From Sodiomyces alkalinus F11 (lineage: Eukaryota; Ascomycota; Sordariomycetes; Glomerellales; Plectosphaerellaceae), in the NCBI RefSeq assembly GCF_003711515.1, contig NW_021167083.1:2489451-2553450 (forward strand): a stretch of DNA of 64,000 bases, given 5' to 3'. Under the pieces are notes generated by a model, which did not search any database, was not told where the DNA came from, and worked only from the letters and a program-made list of their open reading frames with translations. Positions 47,159-57,473 of the stretch are shown piece after piece (position 1 is the first letter of the stretch; each line of letters opens with the position of its first letter). Both the position numbers and the translations under genes were made by a program.

Positions 47159-47990
47159 TACTAATAATAATAATAATAATAATAGTAATAATAATAATAT
47201 AGATAAAAATACCTTGAACGTGTTAGGAGGCCGGTAGATATATAAGATTAAATATAACGATAAAGACGAGGCTATAAAATATAAAGCATGCTAGTATATA
47301 TAAGGGTTTAATTAAGTACTCGGTATTAATTATTTAGAAACCTTTCCTGCTATCTATAAACCCGAGACCTATAGATTAGCTTTTATACTACGCGTATTCT
47401 TAGGCTGGAATTTTAGATAGTTCGACGTTAATAACGCTTTCGTTTACGTCGATATAGATACCAAGATTTATACTATATACCCTATAGGCTTTAAGGGAAA
47501 AGAAGGCTCTAATAAATTAGTTTAAAACTCAATAAAGCTTTATACAGTTTAAGATAAAGCCCCCGGCTTTGGTATAATTTCCTAGTCAAAGTACTCCGCG
47601 ATATCGGTTACCTAGTCTCTGATTTCGATAACGGTATATTTACTTTTTATAAGAATAAAATAGACTGTGCTATACTTATATGTCACGTAGACAATATAGT
47701 GGTATTAAGCCCTTCTTCTATAACGATATAGTATTTATTTACCAAAAATACTGAAGAAGATTTCACTCAAAGACCTAGGTAAACTTCACACATTTTTAGG
47801 CCACGAAACTATTATAAATAAATCTAATAAAACGCTTTTCATAAACTAGTTACCTTATACAAATAGGGTCCTCGATAAGTATAATAAATAAAGTCTTAAA
47901 TGGGTTAATACCCCTTGTATAAATAAAAAGGTCCTCATACCAAACCAGGAACAGGCATTAAAAGCCGATATTAAAATATACAAATAAGAA
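44930..47990 (+). pseudogene. Copia M protease, integrase and reverse transcriptase
   Basis: Protease motif FYIDSGGTVYVV near 44957-44990. The pre-integrase part runs to 45700. An open piece at 45720-45920 carries integrase start text (FSYLTKVYTDLYGPINPITY, SLLLIIDRSTRYL). The integrase continues with VYTDGGKEVTN near 46025-46055 and YPYTHKT-like text. The RT starts near 47000 (SKWREAIVAKITELENR), with FDVNNAFVYVDIDTKIY near 47420-47470 and the catalytic box read as HVDN at 47684-47695. An (AAT)n run splits the linker. Some frameshifts. Confidence 0.75.
47101..47205 (+). repeat. (AAT)n microsatellite inside Copia M pol
   Basis: About 100 bases of AAT repeats with few interruptions (AGT, AAC, ACT). 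In the pol frame it would encode an Asn run in the linker between integrase and RT, a variable region in Copia proteins. Confidence 0.9.
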
Positions 47991-48084
47991 ATCGGTGCTT
48001 TATTATATTTAGCACTACACTTAAGACCCGATATAACCTGCGCTATTAATAAATACGCTCGATATATGAGTAATCCGTCTTAGG

Positions 48085-48761
48085 AACACTCTATAGCGTT
48101 GAATCTAATCTGGGCATATATAAATACTTTTCCTAATATCGGCCTTTTATATAACTATTCAAATAAAAAAGACCTTAAGATATACGGTTATTCTAATGCT
48201 AGTTTCTCAGATATAATCGAAGACAGAACTTCTACGTTAGGCTATATCTATTCTATAGGTATAAATCATTTAATAAGCGAGACTTCAACTAAGCAACAAG
48301 TCGTTACTTTATCAATAACAGAAGCAGAATAAATAGCGTTAACAGAAGCTTCTGAAGAAGGAATCTATATATATATTATATATATAGATATAGTAAATAA
48401 CCTTAGCTTATTTACTGATATAAACTTTTGTTTGTATAATAATAAAAGTAATAATATAGCGATTCCTACTATAATAATAGATAGCGAAAGCGTAAAGAAG
48501 CTTTATCAAAAACCTGAATTTTATAAACGAGTAAAGTATATAGAACGTTGGTATCACTACTACCCACAACAGCTTCAAAACAATAGAATCAAGGTCGTTT
48601 ATATAAATACCAAATTTAATACAGCCGATATAATTACTAAAGGTCTACCTAAAGACCTATATAATAGACTATACAGTTATATGAATTTAGTTAATAAAGA
48701 CGATACGTTGCCTGACTACGACATACCGCCTTATACCCGAGTTCTTAAATTAAAATACTAA
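48085..48761 (+). pseudogene. Copia M RNase H, largely open
   Basis: Two open pieces, 48099-48332 and 48432-48761, separated by a TAA at a Gln-like codon and AT-rich sequence. Text KIYGYSNASFSDIIEDRTSTLGY matches the Copia RNase H start, except the first Asp of YSDA is now Asn. HLISETSTKQQVVTLSITEAE matches the SKKQxxVxLSSTEAE block. VKYIERWYHYYPQQL and TADIITKGLP are the C-terminal blocks. It would degrade RNA in RNA/DNA hybrids. Confidence 0.85.
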
Positions 48762-48995
48762 GGTCTATAACTAGGTTTTTACCTACGGGTTTTGCTACTA
48801 TTATAAAGACGGTTTTTGAATTTTCCCTTTATAAGAAATTAAGGGGTTCTAAATTTTTGCCTTAAAGGTTTTCTTTTATTTTTCCTCTTATAATTAGTCC
48901 TAGTTAGTTAACTCGGGTTTCTACGCTATAACTATATAATATATATACCCGTTTTAAGCTACTCCTTCTTATATAAGAACTAGTTTACGGGGGGA

Positions 48996-49372
48996 TATTA
49001 ATATCAATATTATTACTAGTAATATCCTTAGTATCCTTCGAGTATATCCTTTATATTCGAACAAAGAATATTCTCCCCGTAAGCCTAGACTATTCTCTTT
49101 CGAGTCAGCTTATCTAATACGAGTTAGATAAAGCATTACGATATTATTCTGATATCGATTTCTTTATAGAGAAAGAAAGAATAAAGGATACTAACCCGTT
49201 CCCTCGGTTTAGTTCTTCCTTTCTTTACTCTTTTTCTTAATCGCTTTTTCTCGATCTATACCCGCGCAGAACTCCCACCTTACAATTCTATTATTACCTA
49301 TCTTATTTTTCCACTACTTTTCATAACTTTCCCTCCTTACGCTAATCCGCTATCTTCAAAAATCTTCAAAAG
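48996..49372 (+). repeat. 3' LTR of Copia M
   Basis: Starts TATTAATATCAATATT after ACGGGGGGA; ends TCTTCAAAAG before TSD GCTTT. Confidence 0.8.
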
Positions 49373-49377
49373 GCTTT

Positions 49378-50185
49378 AACTTTAGTTTTATTTATATTTA
49401 AGCTTTTACTATAGTCTATTCTCCTTTAGCTCTTTATATATCCAAGTCTTTTTCTATTTTAGACTTTTATTAAAGCACTTTATCTATAACTACTTCCTAA
49501 TAATATATACACCTTTAAGTACTTTTTAGTTTTACCTTATTTTACTTTATCTTATATATTAACTTTATCTTATCTTGTACCATTATTTTATTGTATATTA
49601 ATTCTATTTTAACTTTATAACTTTATATAACCTTATTCTCAGTACCTACTTTAGATTACACTTATAGTATATCTATAGTAACTTTTCTTTACCGAAAGCT
49701 TAGGATATAACTCTTATATTCTATACTTATAATATTTTATCTTCTTATATTAATACTATATTTTTATTCTTCAGTATATCATTTATTATATTCTTTATAT
49801 TTATATATTATTCTACTATCCGTCTTTCACGTTTTACTTTATATAGTATACTATTTCTTAATAAATATCTTATTTCTTAGAATTAAGTTATATCTGCTAT
49901 ATTTTTATTATAATACTATATACTATATTCTGCTTATTATATAGCACTAAACATATATTAAAGGATTTCTTATAAGTTCTGTGTATATAGTCTATCTTAT
50001 CTTATCTATTATCTTCTATTGATTCATCTTTATCTCATCAGTTACGTCTAACTTCATTCTACATTATATTATGTATTGATCTTATCCTATGTATTTTATT
50101 TATTTACTTTTATATTAATTCTATTCGCATACTTGTTATAGTTTTTATTAATACTCTAGACTTAATTCTCCTTATATTATATTCT
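49378..50185. other. AT-rich non-coding stretch
   Basis: Very low GC, many TTTAT/TCTTA phrases, no frame or repeat family recognised. It is the right flank of Copia M. Confidence 0.5.
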
Positions 50186-50690
50186 TTGTTCTATTCTATA
50201 TTGTATTCTATTTATATATTAGTTTTAGTCTATGTTTTATTGTATTTGTATTCTATCTTATTGTATTTTATATGCTCTTTTATATCCTCTTTGTATCCTA
50301 TTTTCCATCAAAGATTTTATTATATTTCGTCTTCCATTTATATCCTACTTCTATGTTACTTTATACTCTATTCTTTATCATATTGCTTTACTCTATTTAT
50401 TATCCTCTTTTTTATCCTATATTTTGTTTTATTTTTATCCTATTTTTTGATTCTATTTCGTATCCTATTTTCTATTTTATTTTGTTATCCTATTCCTTTA
50501 CCCAATTTCTTATCTAATGTTTTATCCTATTGTATTATCCTAATTTGTATGCTATTTGTATCATCTTTTGTATTCTCTTTGTATCCTATTTTGTATCTTA
50601 TGTTTATACTAATTCGTATCCTATTTTTTACCCTACTTTTTATCCTATCTTTTATCCTATTTTGGATCCTATTTTTTATTCTATTACGGG
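50186..50690 (-). repeat. T-rich minisatellite (TATCCTATTTT-type units)
   Basis: Diverged units of about 10-14 bp containing ATCCTATTTT or ATCCTATTTG repeat across this stretch, clearest at 50410-50690. The plus strand is pyrimidine-rich, so stops are rare. This gives three overlapping long open frames (up to 201 codons, mostly Leu, Tyr, Ile, Ser, Phe) that I regard as artefacts. Confidence 0.7.
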
Positions 50691-50890
50691 CCATAGTACA
50701 TAGCAGCACATTCGAACCCTCAAATATACAGGAGATCCGCACGGAGCGCTCTCAAATGAATACAACGCTATTTGCTGTTAAACCTATATAAAACGAAAGT
50801 ACAGGGATTTTAGAACTTGTAGAACTATATACTGTTGGAGCAAGTGACCCGAAAAACACCGTAAAAAGTTAAAAAACAGGTCCGGGCCGT
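50691..50890 (-). other. Un-RIPped 200-bp segment with tRNA-like B-box, possible SINE head
   Basis: Retains CpA/TpG. On the minus strand GAGGGTTCGAATGTG (about 50707-50721) resembles a pol III B box and GAGAGCGCTCCGTGCGG lies upstream (about 50739-50756). Downstream in that orientation comes the A-rich repetitive tail formed by the minisatellite. The near direct repeat CGGGCC(A/G)TAGTAC lies at 50686-50699 and 50883-50895. A SINE is only a suggestion. Confidence 0.3.
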
Positions 50891-50895
50891 AGTAC

Positions 50896-51098
50896 TATTA
50901 GATAAAGCGTAGTCGAAATCGTTCCAAACTAGGTCAAGATTAATTAAGGCAATCATGTATAATTGTAACTGTGTCACACTGTTAGGGAACTGCTGCCACC
51001 GTATTTTATATAGTGTAGATTCTGTAAGCGTCTACCCAGAGTATAATCCTAGTAATCCGGCCCGTTATATAACCGAAAAGACTATAGTCTATTTAATA
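50896..51098 (-). repeat. 3' LTR of Copia D
   Basis: The left LTR starts TATTAGATAAAGCG and ends GTCTATTTAATA. Followed rightward by the RNase H end, split at 51187 by Copia B. Confidence 0.85.
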
Positions 51099-51187
51099 TA
51101 TCCTTTAATCGCCCTAAAGGTTAGTTAGGCAATTAAAACTATTGGTAACGGGCAGATATAATAGCCAAGTAATCTCTTTATGATAGC
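51099..51187 (-). other. Copia D pol C-terminus and 3' leader, left of Copia B
   Basis: Minus-strand continuation of the D frame that is split by B (joins 57474). Contains the region just before the 3' LTR, including purine-rich GGGCGATTAAAGGATA. Ends with TSD ATAGC (51183-51187). Confidence 0.6.
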
Positions 51188-51462
51188 TATTGTATAGGCA
51201 CACGGACCACGACGTGGTCCCTAGGGCATCTATGTCTGACTAAGGGCTTCGGATCTCGGGGACCTCGGGCATGAGGATATAACAAAGGAGGATACCGGAG
51301 AAGACCAGATAGGATCCAAATAATATAGTACCTATAACAGAGTCTTCACTATATAAATTAAGGGTCTAAGAGACTCACATAGATGTAACTAAATATAATA
51401 CATACACAGGAGATTTCTACTCTATTAAGTTAATTATGTAAGTGCTATTTTAATATGCGATA
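51188..51462 (+). repeat. 5' LTR of Copia B
   Basis: Starts TATTGTATAGGCACACGG (TGT changed to TAT), ends ATATGCGATA. The primer site GTTATCAGCCCGG begins at 51463. Confidence 0.9.
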
Positions 51463-51480
51463 GTTATCAGCCCGGTGTAT
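51463..51480 (+). other. Primer-binding site of Copia B (iMet half type)
   Basis: GTTATCAGCCCGG abuts the LTR; one base differs from GTTATGAGCCC over the first 11 positions. Confidence 0.65.
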
Positions 51481-51659
51481 AATGCCTAAACGATAGATAT
51501 TAATAAGGCTACCCCTATTCTACTATAAAAGTAATCACGTTTATATAAGCACTCTTAAAGAACTACTATTAACCTAATTAGAGTAATTAAGCAATTAATT
51601 AACCTACTAACCTACCTATTAATTAATTAACCAACTAATAAGTAAGTAAAGATATATTT

Positions 51660-53060
51660 TAACGTATCTAACGCCGAATAAAAGGCAGCCGCTACCACCC
51701 TCGTTAATTAAAGGGATTAGGCGACGTAAGAGCACGCTATACACGGTAAATCTGCCTCCTACTAGAATAAATACCTTAATCCAAAGCTAAGCGATAAGAA
51801 GGCTAACGTCTACATGCTCCTTAAGCCTATACCACCTTATATTCGTAATACAAAGCCCTTATCGTTAACCTTAACGCGATGGAGGAGGCTATAGCCATTT
51901 TATCTTCTACCATCATAGCTACCCCGTCTTCCACTATTACGCTAGAGGGCGATAAGGCCACGGACGCCGCGGACGCTACCGCTACTATGGCTATTACGGC
52001 GACTATAGACGCTAGTAAGAAGAAGATAGCCGCTCACTAAAAGGCTACGGCCGTAACGAAAGAACTACTAATAGAGACGCCTATATTTATCGATAACCTC
52101 TCTAAAAAGGGGCGTACGCGCTACCTATACGATCGCCGTGTATACCGCGACGAAACGATAGACTATAACGCGTAGTAGAAGGAATTTAATAAGGTATACT
52201 CCTATATCGAAGGGACTATTTATACTATATTATATAACCTCCTCGCCTAGCTATAGGATAGCACCCTAAATAATCTATAGGCTTAGATTACTCTCCTGCA
52301 CGCGTACGTAGGACTAACCCCTATAAACCTCTATAAGGAAGCCTTAGTCCTATATCGACGATACACTACGCCTATAAAGGCTATACCTAAGGGTATAGAT
52401 AGCTAGATTATAAGCTACAAAATAACGATAATGCACTGTATATATATAGGCGTTTTGGAGCTATTGAACGCGGACTATTAGGCGGAAGACGCGTTAAAAG
52501 CTATTAGACCTATTGCCTAGGAATAGAATAATAATTACCTAGTAAATAACTACGATAAGATTAGAGAAAATCAGCTAATAATTAACGATTTTATAAAGGC
52601 TTCAAGGGCGGTTCTTAGTAATATAAAAGCCTATAATCCTCCGCTATAAAGCCTAGAGTCGGGACAGGCACTTTTAATACCCTCGGGAACCTCCCCGATA
52701 CTAAGGATACTACTAATAATAAAGATACAAAGAAGCGTCCTCGTAGTAATACGTCCGTAAAGGCTATCTCTCGTAATAAGAAGGCCCTATAAGATATATA
52801 AGAATATCTATATCACCACTGCCTATTAGTACGTAAGGCCGGACATACGTCCTTATAGCTAGTATAGCTATAAAGATATTATAAAGGTTATAGAAAAGAA
52901 GATACGTAAGTATAGTTTTAAAAGCTGCGTAGATACCGCGATATAGAAGAGGCGGGAAGCCTTAGAGGCTACTACCGCTAATAAGATAAAGGAAGTCTAG
53001 AAAGATTAACTCTATAATACTACGCCTATTATAACTACTATACTATAAAGTCGGGGGGTT
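51660..53060 (+). pseudogene. Copia B gag
   Basis: Parallel to gag of Copia A (8560-9960). Readable blocks are an Ala/Thr-rich part near 51940-52030, a DNLSKKGRTRYL-like end near 52090-52125, VYRDETIDYNA, and the basic KVIEKKIRKYSFKSC near 52885-52930. Gln-type stops and small indels. No metal-binding knuckle remains. Confidence 0.65.
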
Positions 53061-53199
53061 ACCACGCCGTCCGTAAGTATAGTTTTAAAAGACCTTTCCG
53101 TTACCGCGAGTATAGGGCTAGGCGTCCACCCCTCCTAAGAAGGGGGGGTAGCGCGCCCTCGTACGATAACACTATTAAGATTATAATAGGGAGCGTCCC

Positions 53200-56100
53200 T
53201 TTCTATTAACTAAGCTAAAGCATTACTATACGACGCGATTCTAGACTTAGGATCGTTAATCTATATCTTTAATAACCGAGGCCGTTTTACGGCCGTTAGA
53301 CTACCCACTAATACTTTATCTTTATCCCTTTAGGTGGGTACTTATAAGGCTTCTATTCTCGGATACAGAGACATTAAGCTACGTATATAATCCCTATTAG
53401 ACACGAAGAGGCTATTATGCCTCCGTGACATCGTATACTATAAAGAGTTTATCACTAATATCGTCTCGGAATACTAGCTACGTTTATAAGGCTACCGCTA
53501 AGATACCGTAAACGATACTATTATTAGCTCTACTAATAACCGGCCTATCTATAAGCTACTAGATATCCACGGCCAGTATATAATTAAATGCGCCGAAGCT
53601 AACACTACAACGTTTACGGTTTTGGCTTAGCACCCACGCGATAATCCGCACGGAAGATTATAATAGCCGCGGTAACTATAGAAGACTATAGCATAAAGAT
53701 GGCATAAACGCCTTAGCTACTACGGCGTAGATACCCTTATAAACATCGTTAATGCCACCTAGGGGGTAAGAATTAAGGGGCAGTAAACCGTAGAGTATAA
53801 CGCGTACGGGTAATCATAAGTGCCTACGTAGATCTGGCAGATACTATCTGTTTACCCGTTAATGCCCGGAGAGGCCCTAGCTATTGACTTTCACAATTTA
53901 GAAGAGTCGAAATTGCTAGGCGGCCTGTATAAGTCTATTATATTGGTTATACACGGGTATATAGGTTATATATAGGATTACTACGTATAGAAAAGAGACT
54001 ACGGCTTTATCCTATACGTGTTAAAAGACGTTTTTACACTGCTTAAGACCTAATTTAATATTAGGCCACGCGCCCTATATGCCGATTCTAAGATATTTTG
54101 ACACCCCGAAAATATTACTTTCCTCGCTGCTAAGGGGGTGGAAGGTTAGCCGTTAGTACTATATTTATAGGATTAAAATGGCGTTATAGAACGGATTAAA
54201 GGTATCGTTAAAAGGAGGGCGAGGGCTATAAGCATTTGGGCTAATCTGCCTATATCTATGTAGCCCAAGATCTTTAAGACTACTATATATCTAGATAATA
54301 GAACGCCACAATATATTAATGACTAGAAGACGCTATACGAAGGCTTGCGCGGCCATTAACATAACCTTACGTAACTACGAGTATACGGCTATAAAGCCTT
54401 TATAAAAAAGCCCGATGCATAAGCTAAATGGAACCGTCTATAGAGGCTAGAACCGAAGGTATAGATCGGATATTACGTTAGATACTAATCCTAAAATAGC
54501 TTCCGCGTCTAGCTGCTATACCTAACGGATATTAACACTATAAAAGACGTGATCTTTAACGAAGATAAGACCTTTAACGGTAGGATTAAAACGCTATAAG
54601 CTATAGCTTCCGCTAAGAAAATTAAGGAACGCCTATAATCTATCCGTATTACCTAATCTAATAATATTACAACCACGAATAGACTATTATTAAAGGGTAT
54701 AGCCGTAGACGTATTAGATCTCAAAGCGGAAGACTCTAACGCTACCGCTATTGCTACAGATAAAGGCAAGGCCGTCGCTATTACTACGAGAGAGGCTACT
54801 ACTATTACTATAGACTATACTACTATTACTATAGACTATACTACTATTACTATAGACTATACTACCGCTATTACTACGGGAGAGGCCACCGCTATTACTA
54901 CGGACACTGATACTATTACGGACACTGAACAGTTCACCACTATAAGGTTTAAACTGTTTCTCACGCCTTTAATATCCCCGTATAATCCTACGCGCGCGTT
55001 CATTATAGCATTAGCGGTGGTTAGGGGCGTTAAGGTGGAAGGAGACGATAACCACTAACGGATAGCTATAGATACCCCTAAGGGGTATCCGTCGGCCGCG
55101 CGCCTATTACCCGCGCGCCTATCTATTGCGAGAACTATCCTAAGCCTCTATATAACCGAGAAGGTGGAGAATGATAATGTCTAGAAGGCGTTCTTTAACG
55201 CTAGAAAGACTTATAACCCTATATGCGCGAGGAAGTAAGCTATTAATAACGGCGATATCGGCGTTATAGATTCTCTTTATACCTCCTAGCCGCTATTATC
55301 GTGTTTAACCCGCGAGGATCTCCCCTGTCCGCTAAACCACTACCGCGATATACGCCTTTACCTATTACAGGAGTAGTGGTTATAGGCCGAGGGGGAATAC
55401 CTTAAAGGCTACCGATAAATAGGCTATTAGTAAGAGGTAGGTAGTAATTAGGCTAATAAGTAATAAGTCCTCGCCTATAGATAGGTATACACCTATATAT
55501 TTAATAAGGAAGGCACCCTCCTTAAATATAAGGCATGCCTTATAGTATAAGGGCATTAATAAACAAGTTTAGAGACTAAAGATAACTACGCCGCTACGCT
55601 AGCCTCGCGGTCTTTCTATAGACTAATAGCTATCGCCGCCCGATTTAATCTAGAGATAAGGTAGTTCGACGCTATTAACGCGTTCGTTAACGCTAGCCTT
55701 AAAGTGGAAATATTTATAAAGATACCGTAAGCCTACGAAGTGCTAGGTAAGGTACTACTACTACGGAAAGCCCTCTTCGGTTTAAGGGTATCGCTACTAC
55801 TATAATAAGAGGAATTTAGCGGCACGCTATAGAAGATAGGATTCACGGCTATACCTAATAACCACTATATTATAATCCGCCATAGTTTAATCCTATTTTT
55901 CTACGTTAACGATATCGGACTTATGTATTATAGAGATCGTAAGACTAATACCGATAACCTCAAGGCTACTCTTAAATAAAGCTATAGGTTATCGGGAGAC
56001 GATAAAATCCGTTAGGTCCTAGGGATTAAGGTTCTAAGGGATAGAGCTATATATAGGTTATAGCTATTATAATCCTCCTACGTGGAGAAGATCACGGTTA

Positions 56101-57150
56101 ATTACGACCTAGATATTCTCTGCCGAAAACCACTACAAGTGCTATTATTAACTATAAAGCTGTTAATACCACGCGATAGTATACGCGCGTTAATTCCCGA
56201 GGTCCGTTAGTATTAGGGTATAATAGGTTTTATTCTGTATACCGCTATTATATTAAGGCCTAATATCGTGTTCGCCTATTTAAAGCTTTCCCAATATAAC
56301 GTTAACCCCTTCTCTAACCACCTTAAAAGGGCTTAATAAGTGCTGCTATTCTTATATTATATAAGGCACCACTACCTAGAATTCGGTAGGGAAAGACTCT
56401 TCCTAACCGTAAGCGACACGTCCTTCGGGGATAATCTAGACTATAAAAGCTCCTAAGGATACGCGATAAAGCTTTTCGGTGGCACTATTAACTAGAAGGC
56501 GGCTAAGTAACCGATAGTTACGACGTCGTTAATAGAGTCGGAACTACTCGTTTTTATAAAGGCCGCTAAGGAGACGCTATTTATTAGTCGGATATTAAGG
56601 GATCTAAAGCTTTAGTTAGATTATTAATAATTATAGCTATACTACGATAATTAGTAGACTATTAACCTTATTAATAAGAGGGTATAACCTCTGTGAATAA
56701 GACTATGGCACGTCGATATTCATAACTCGTAGGGGCGTTAGTTAGTATAGTAAGGTCTTTTTAAGCTTATATATGTTAACACGAAGGATATAATCGTGGA
56801 CGGTTTAACGAAGGTAATACCGGAGGCAGGGATTAAAAGACTATAGTAATAGCTTAGTTTAACGGATTAAAAGGATCGTGTCAAGTAATCGAAGTGACTG
56901 CACGAAGAGATTAAACGCGCTAAAGCCGTAGTCGTAGCGACGATAAAGGCTCCCGAGGGCGTAGTAGATCCGATAGATATAGATCCGATTAAACAGCTCT
57001 GGCTAATCAGAATCGAGGAACTAATGAAGATAGAATTAAATTAAACGATTAAATAGGGCGGATTTAGATCCTTTTTCCTAGGGCGTTTTCCCTTAACTAT
57101 TAATCTTACGATAGAAAGGTTAAGAGCTTATGGTTTAAAGCGAAGCCTTT
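53200..57150 (+). pseudogene. Copia B pol: protease, integrase, RT, RNase H
   Basis: The protease-like DAILDLGSLIYIFNN near 53239-53280 is followed by the region before integrase. The integrase core and end lie near 53880-54500 (AKIFKTTIYLDNRT-like text near 54270). A linker with three 21-bp repeats follows. The RT includes DAINAFVNASLKVEIFIKIP near 55665-55725 and the catalytic box read as YVND at 55902-55913. RNase H ends VDGLTKVIPEAGIKRL near 56798-56845. Frame broken by Gln-type stops and a few shifts. Confidence 0.75.
54797..54859 (+). repeat. Three 21-bp in-frame tandem repeats in Copia B
   Basis: Three perfect copies of a 21-bp unit beginning TACTACTATTACTATAG. The unit is seven codons, so copy number changes keep the frame. 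Copia A has one copy at the same place (about 17900). Confidence 0.9.
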
Positions 57151-57195
57151 AATTAGTTAGTTAACCTAGGAAGACCCACCTTAAGTAAGGGGGTA

Positions 57196-57468
57196 TATTG
57201 TATAGGTACACGGACCACGACGTGGTTCTTAGGGGATCTATACCTAACTAAGGGCTTCGGATCTCGGGGACCTCGGGCATCAGGATATAACAAGGGAGGA
57301 TACCGGAAAAGACCGGATAGAATCCAAATAATATAGTACTTATATCAGAGTCTTCACTACCTAAATTAAGGCTATAAGAGACTAACGCAGATATAACTGG
57401 ATATAATACACACACGAGATTTCTGCTCTATTAAGTTAATTATATAAGTGCTATTTTAACGTGCGATA
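57196..57468 (+). repeat. 3' LTR of Copia B
   Basis: Starts TATTGTATAGGTACACGG after AAGTAAGGGGGTA, ends CGTGCGATA, followed by TSD ATAGC. Confidence 0.9.
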
Positions 57469-57473
57469 ATAGC

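Larger units (their letters stand above)
42441..49372 (+). mobile_element. Copia M, complete, AT-rich and less RIP-damaged
   Basis: 6.9-kb element with 376/377-bp LTRs, iMet-half primer site, gag, protease, integrase, RT, RNase H, and a purine tract (ACGGGGGGA) before the 3' LTR. TSD GCTTT at 42436-42440 and 49373-49377. Compared with neighbours it keeps more CpA and has longer open pieces, so it belongs to another family and probably another time. Confidence 0.85.
51188..57468 (+). mobile_element. Copia B, complete, inserted in Copia D
   Basis: 6.28 kb, LTRs 275 and 273 bp, iMet-half primer site, gag-pol frame, purine tract AAGTAAGGGGG, perfect TSD ATAGC (51183-51187, 57469-57473). Close relative of Copia A and shows the arrangement A had before the LINE. 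Confidence 0.9.

Noticed and set aside
50186..50791. 201-codon open frame and three overlapping ones, rich in Leu/Ile/Phe/Tyr, resembling membrane proteins
   Set aside because: The plus strand is pyrimidine-rich tandem repeat, so stops are rare in all frames. No start context, no conserved motif.
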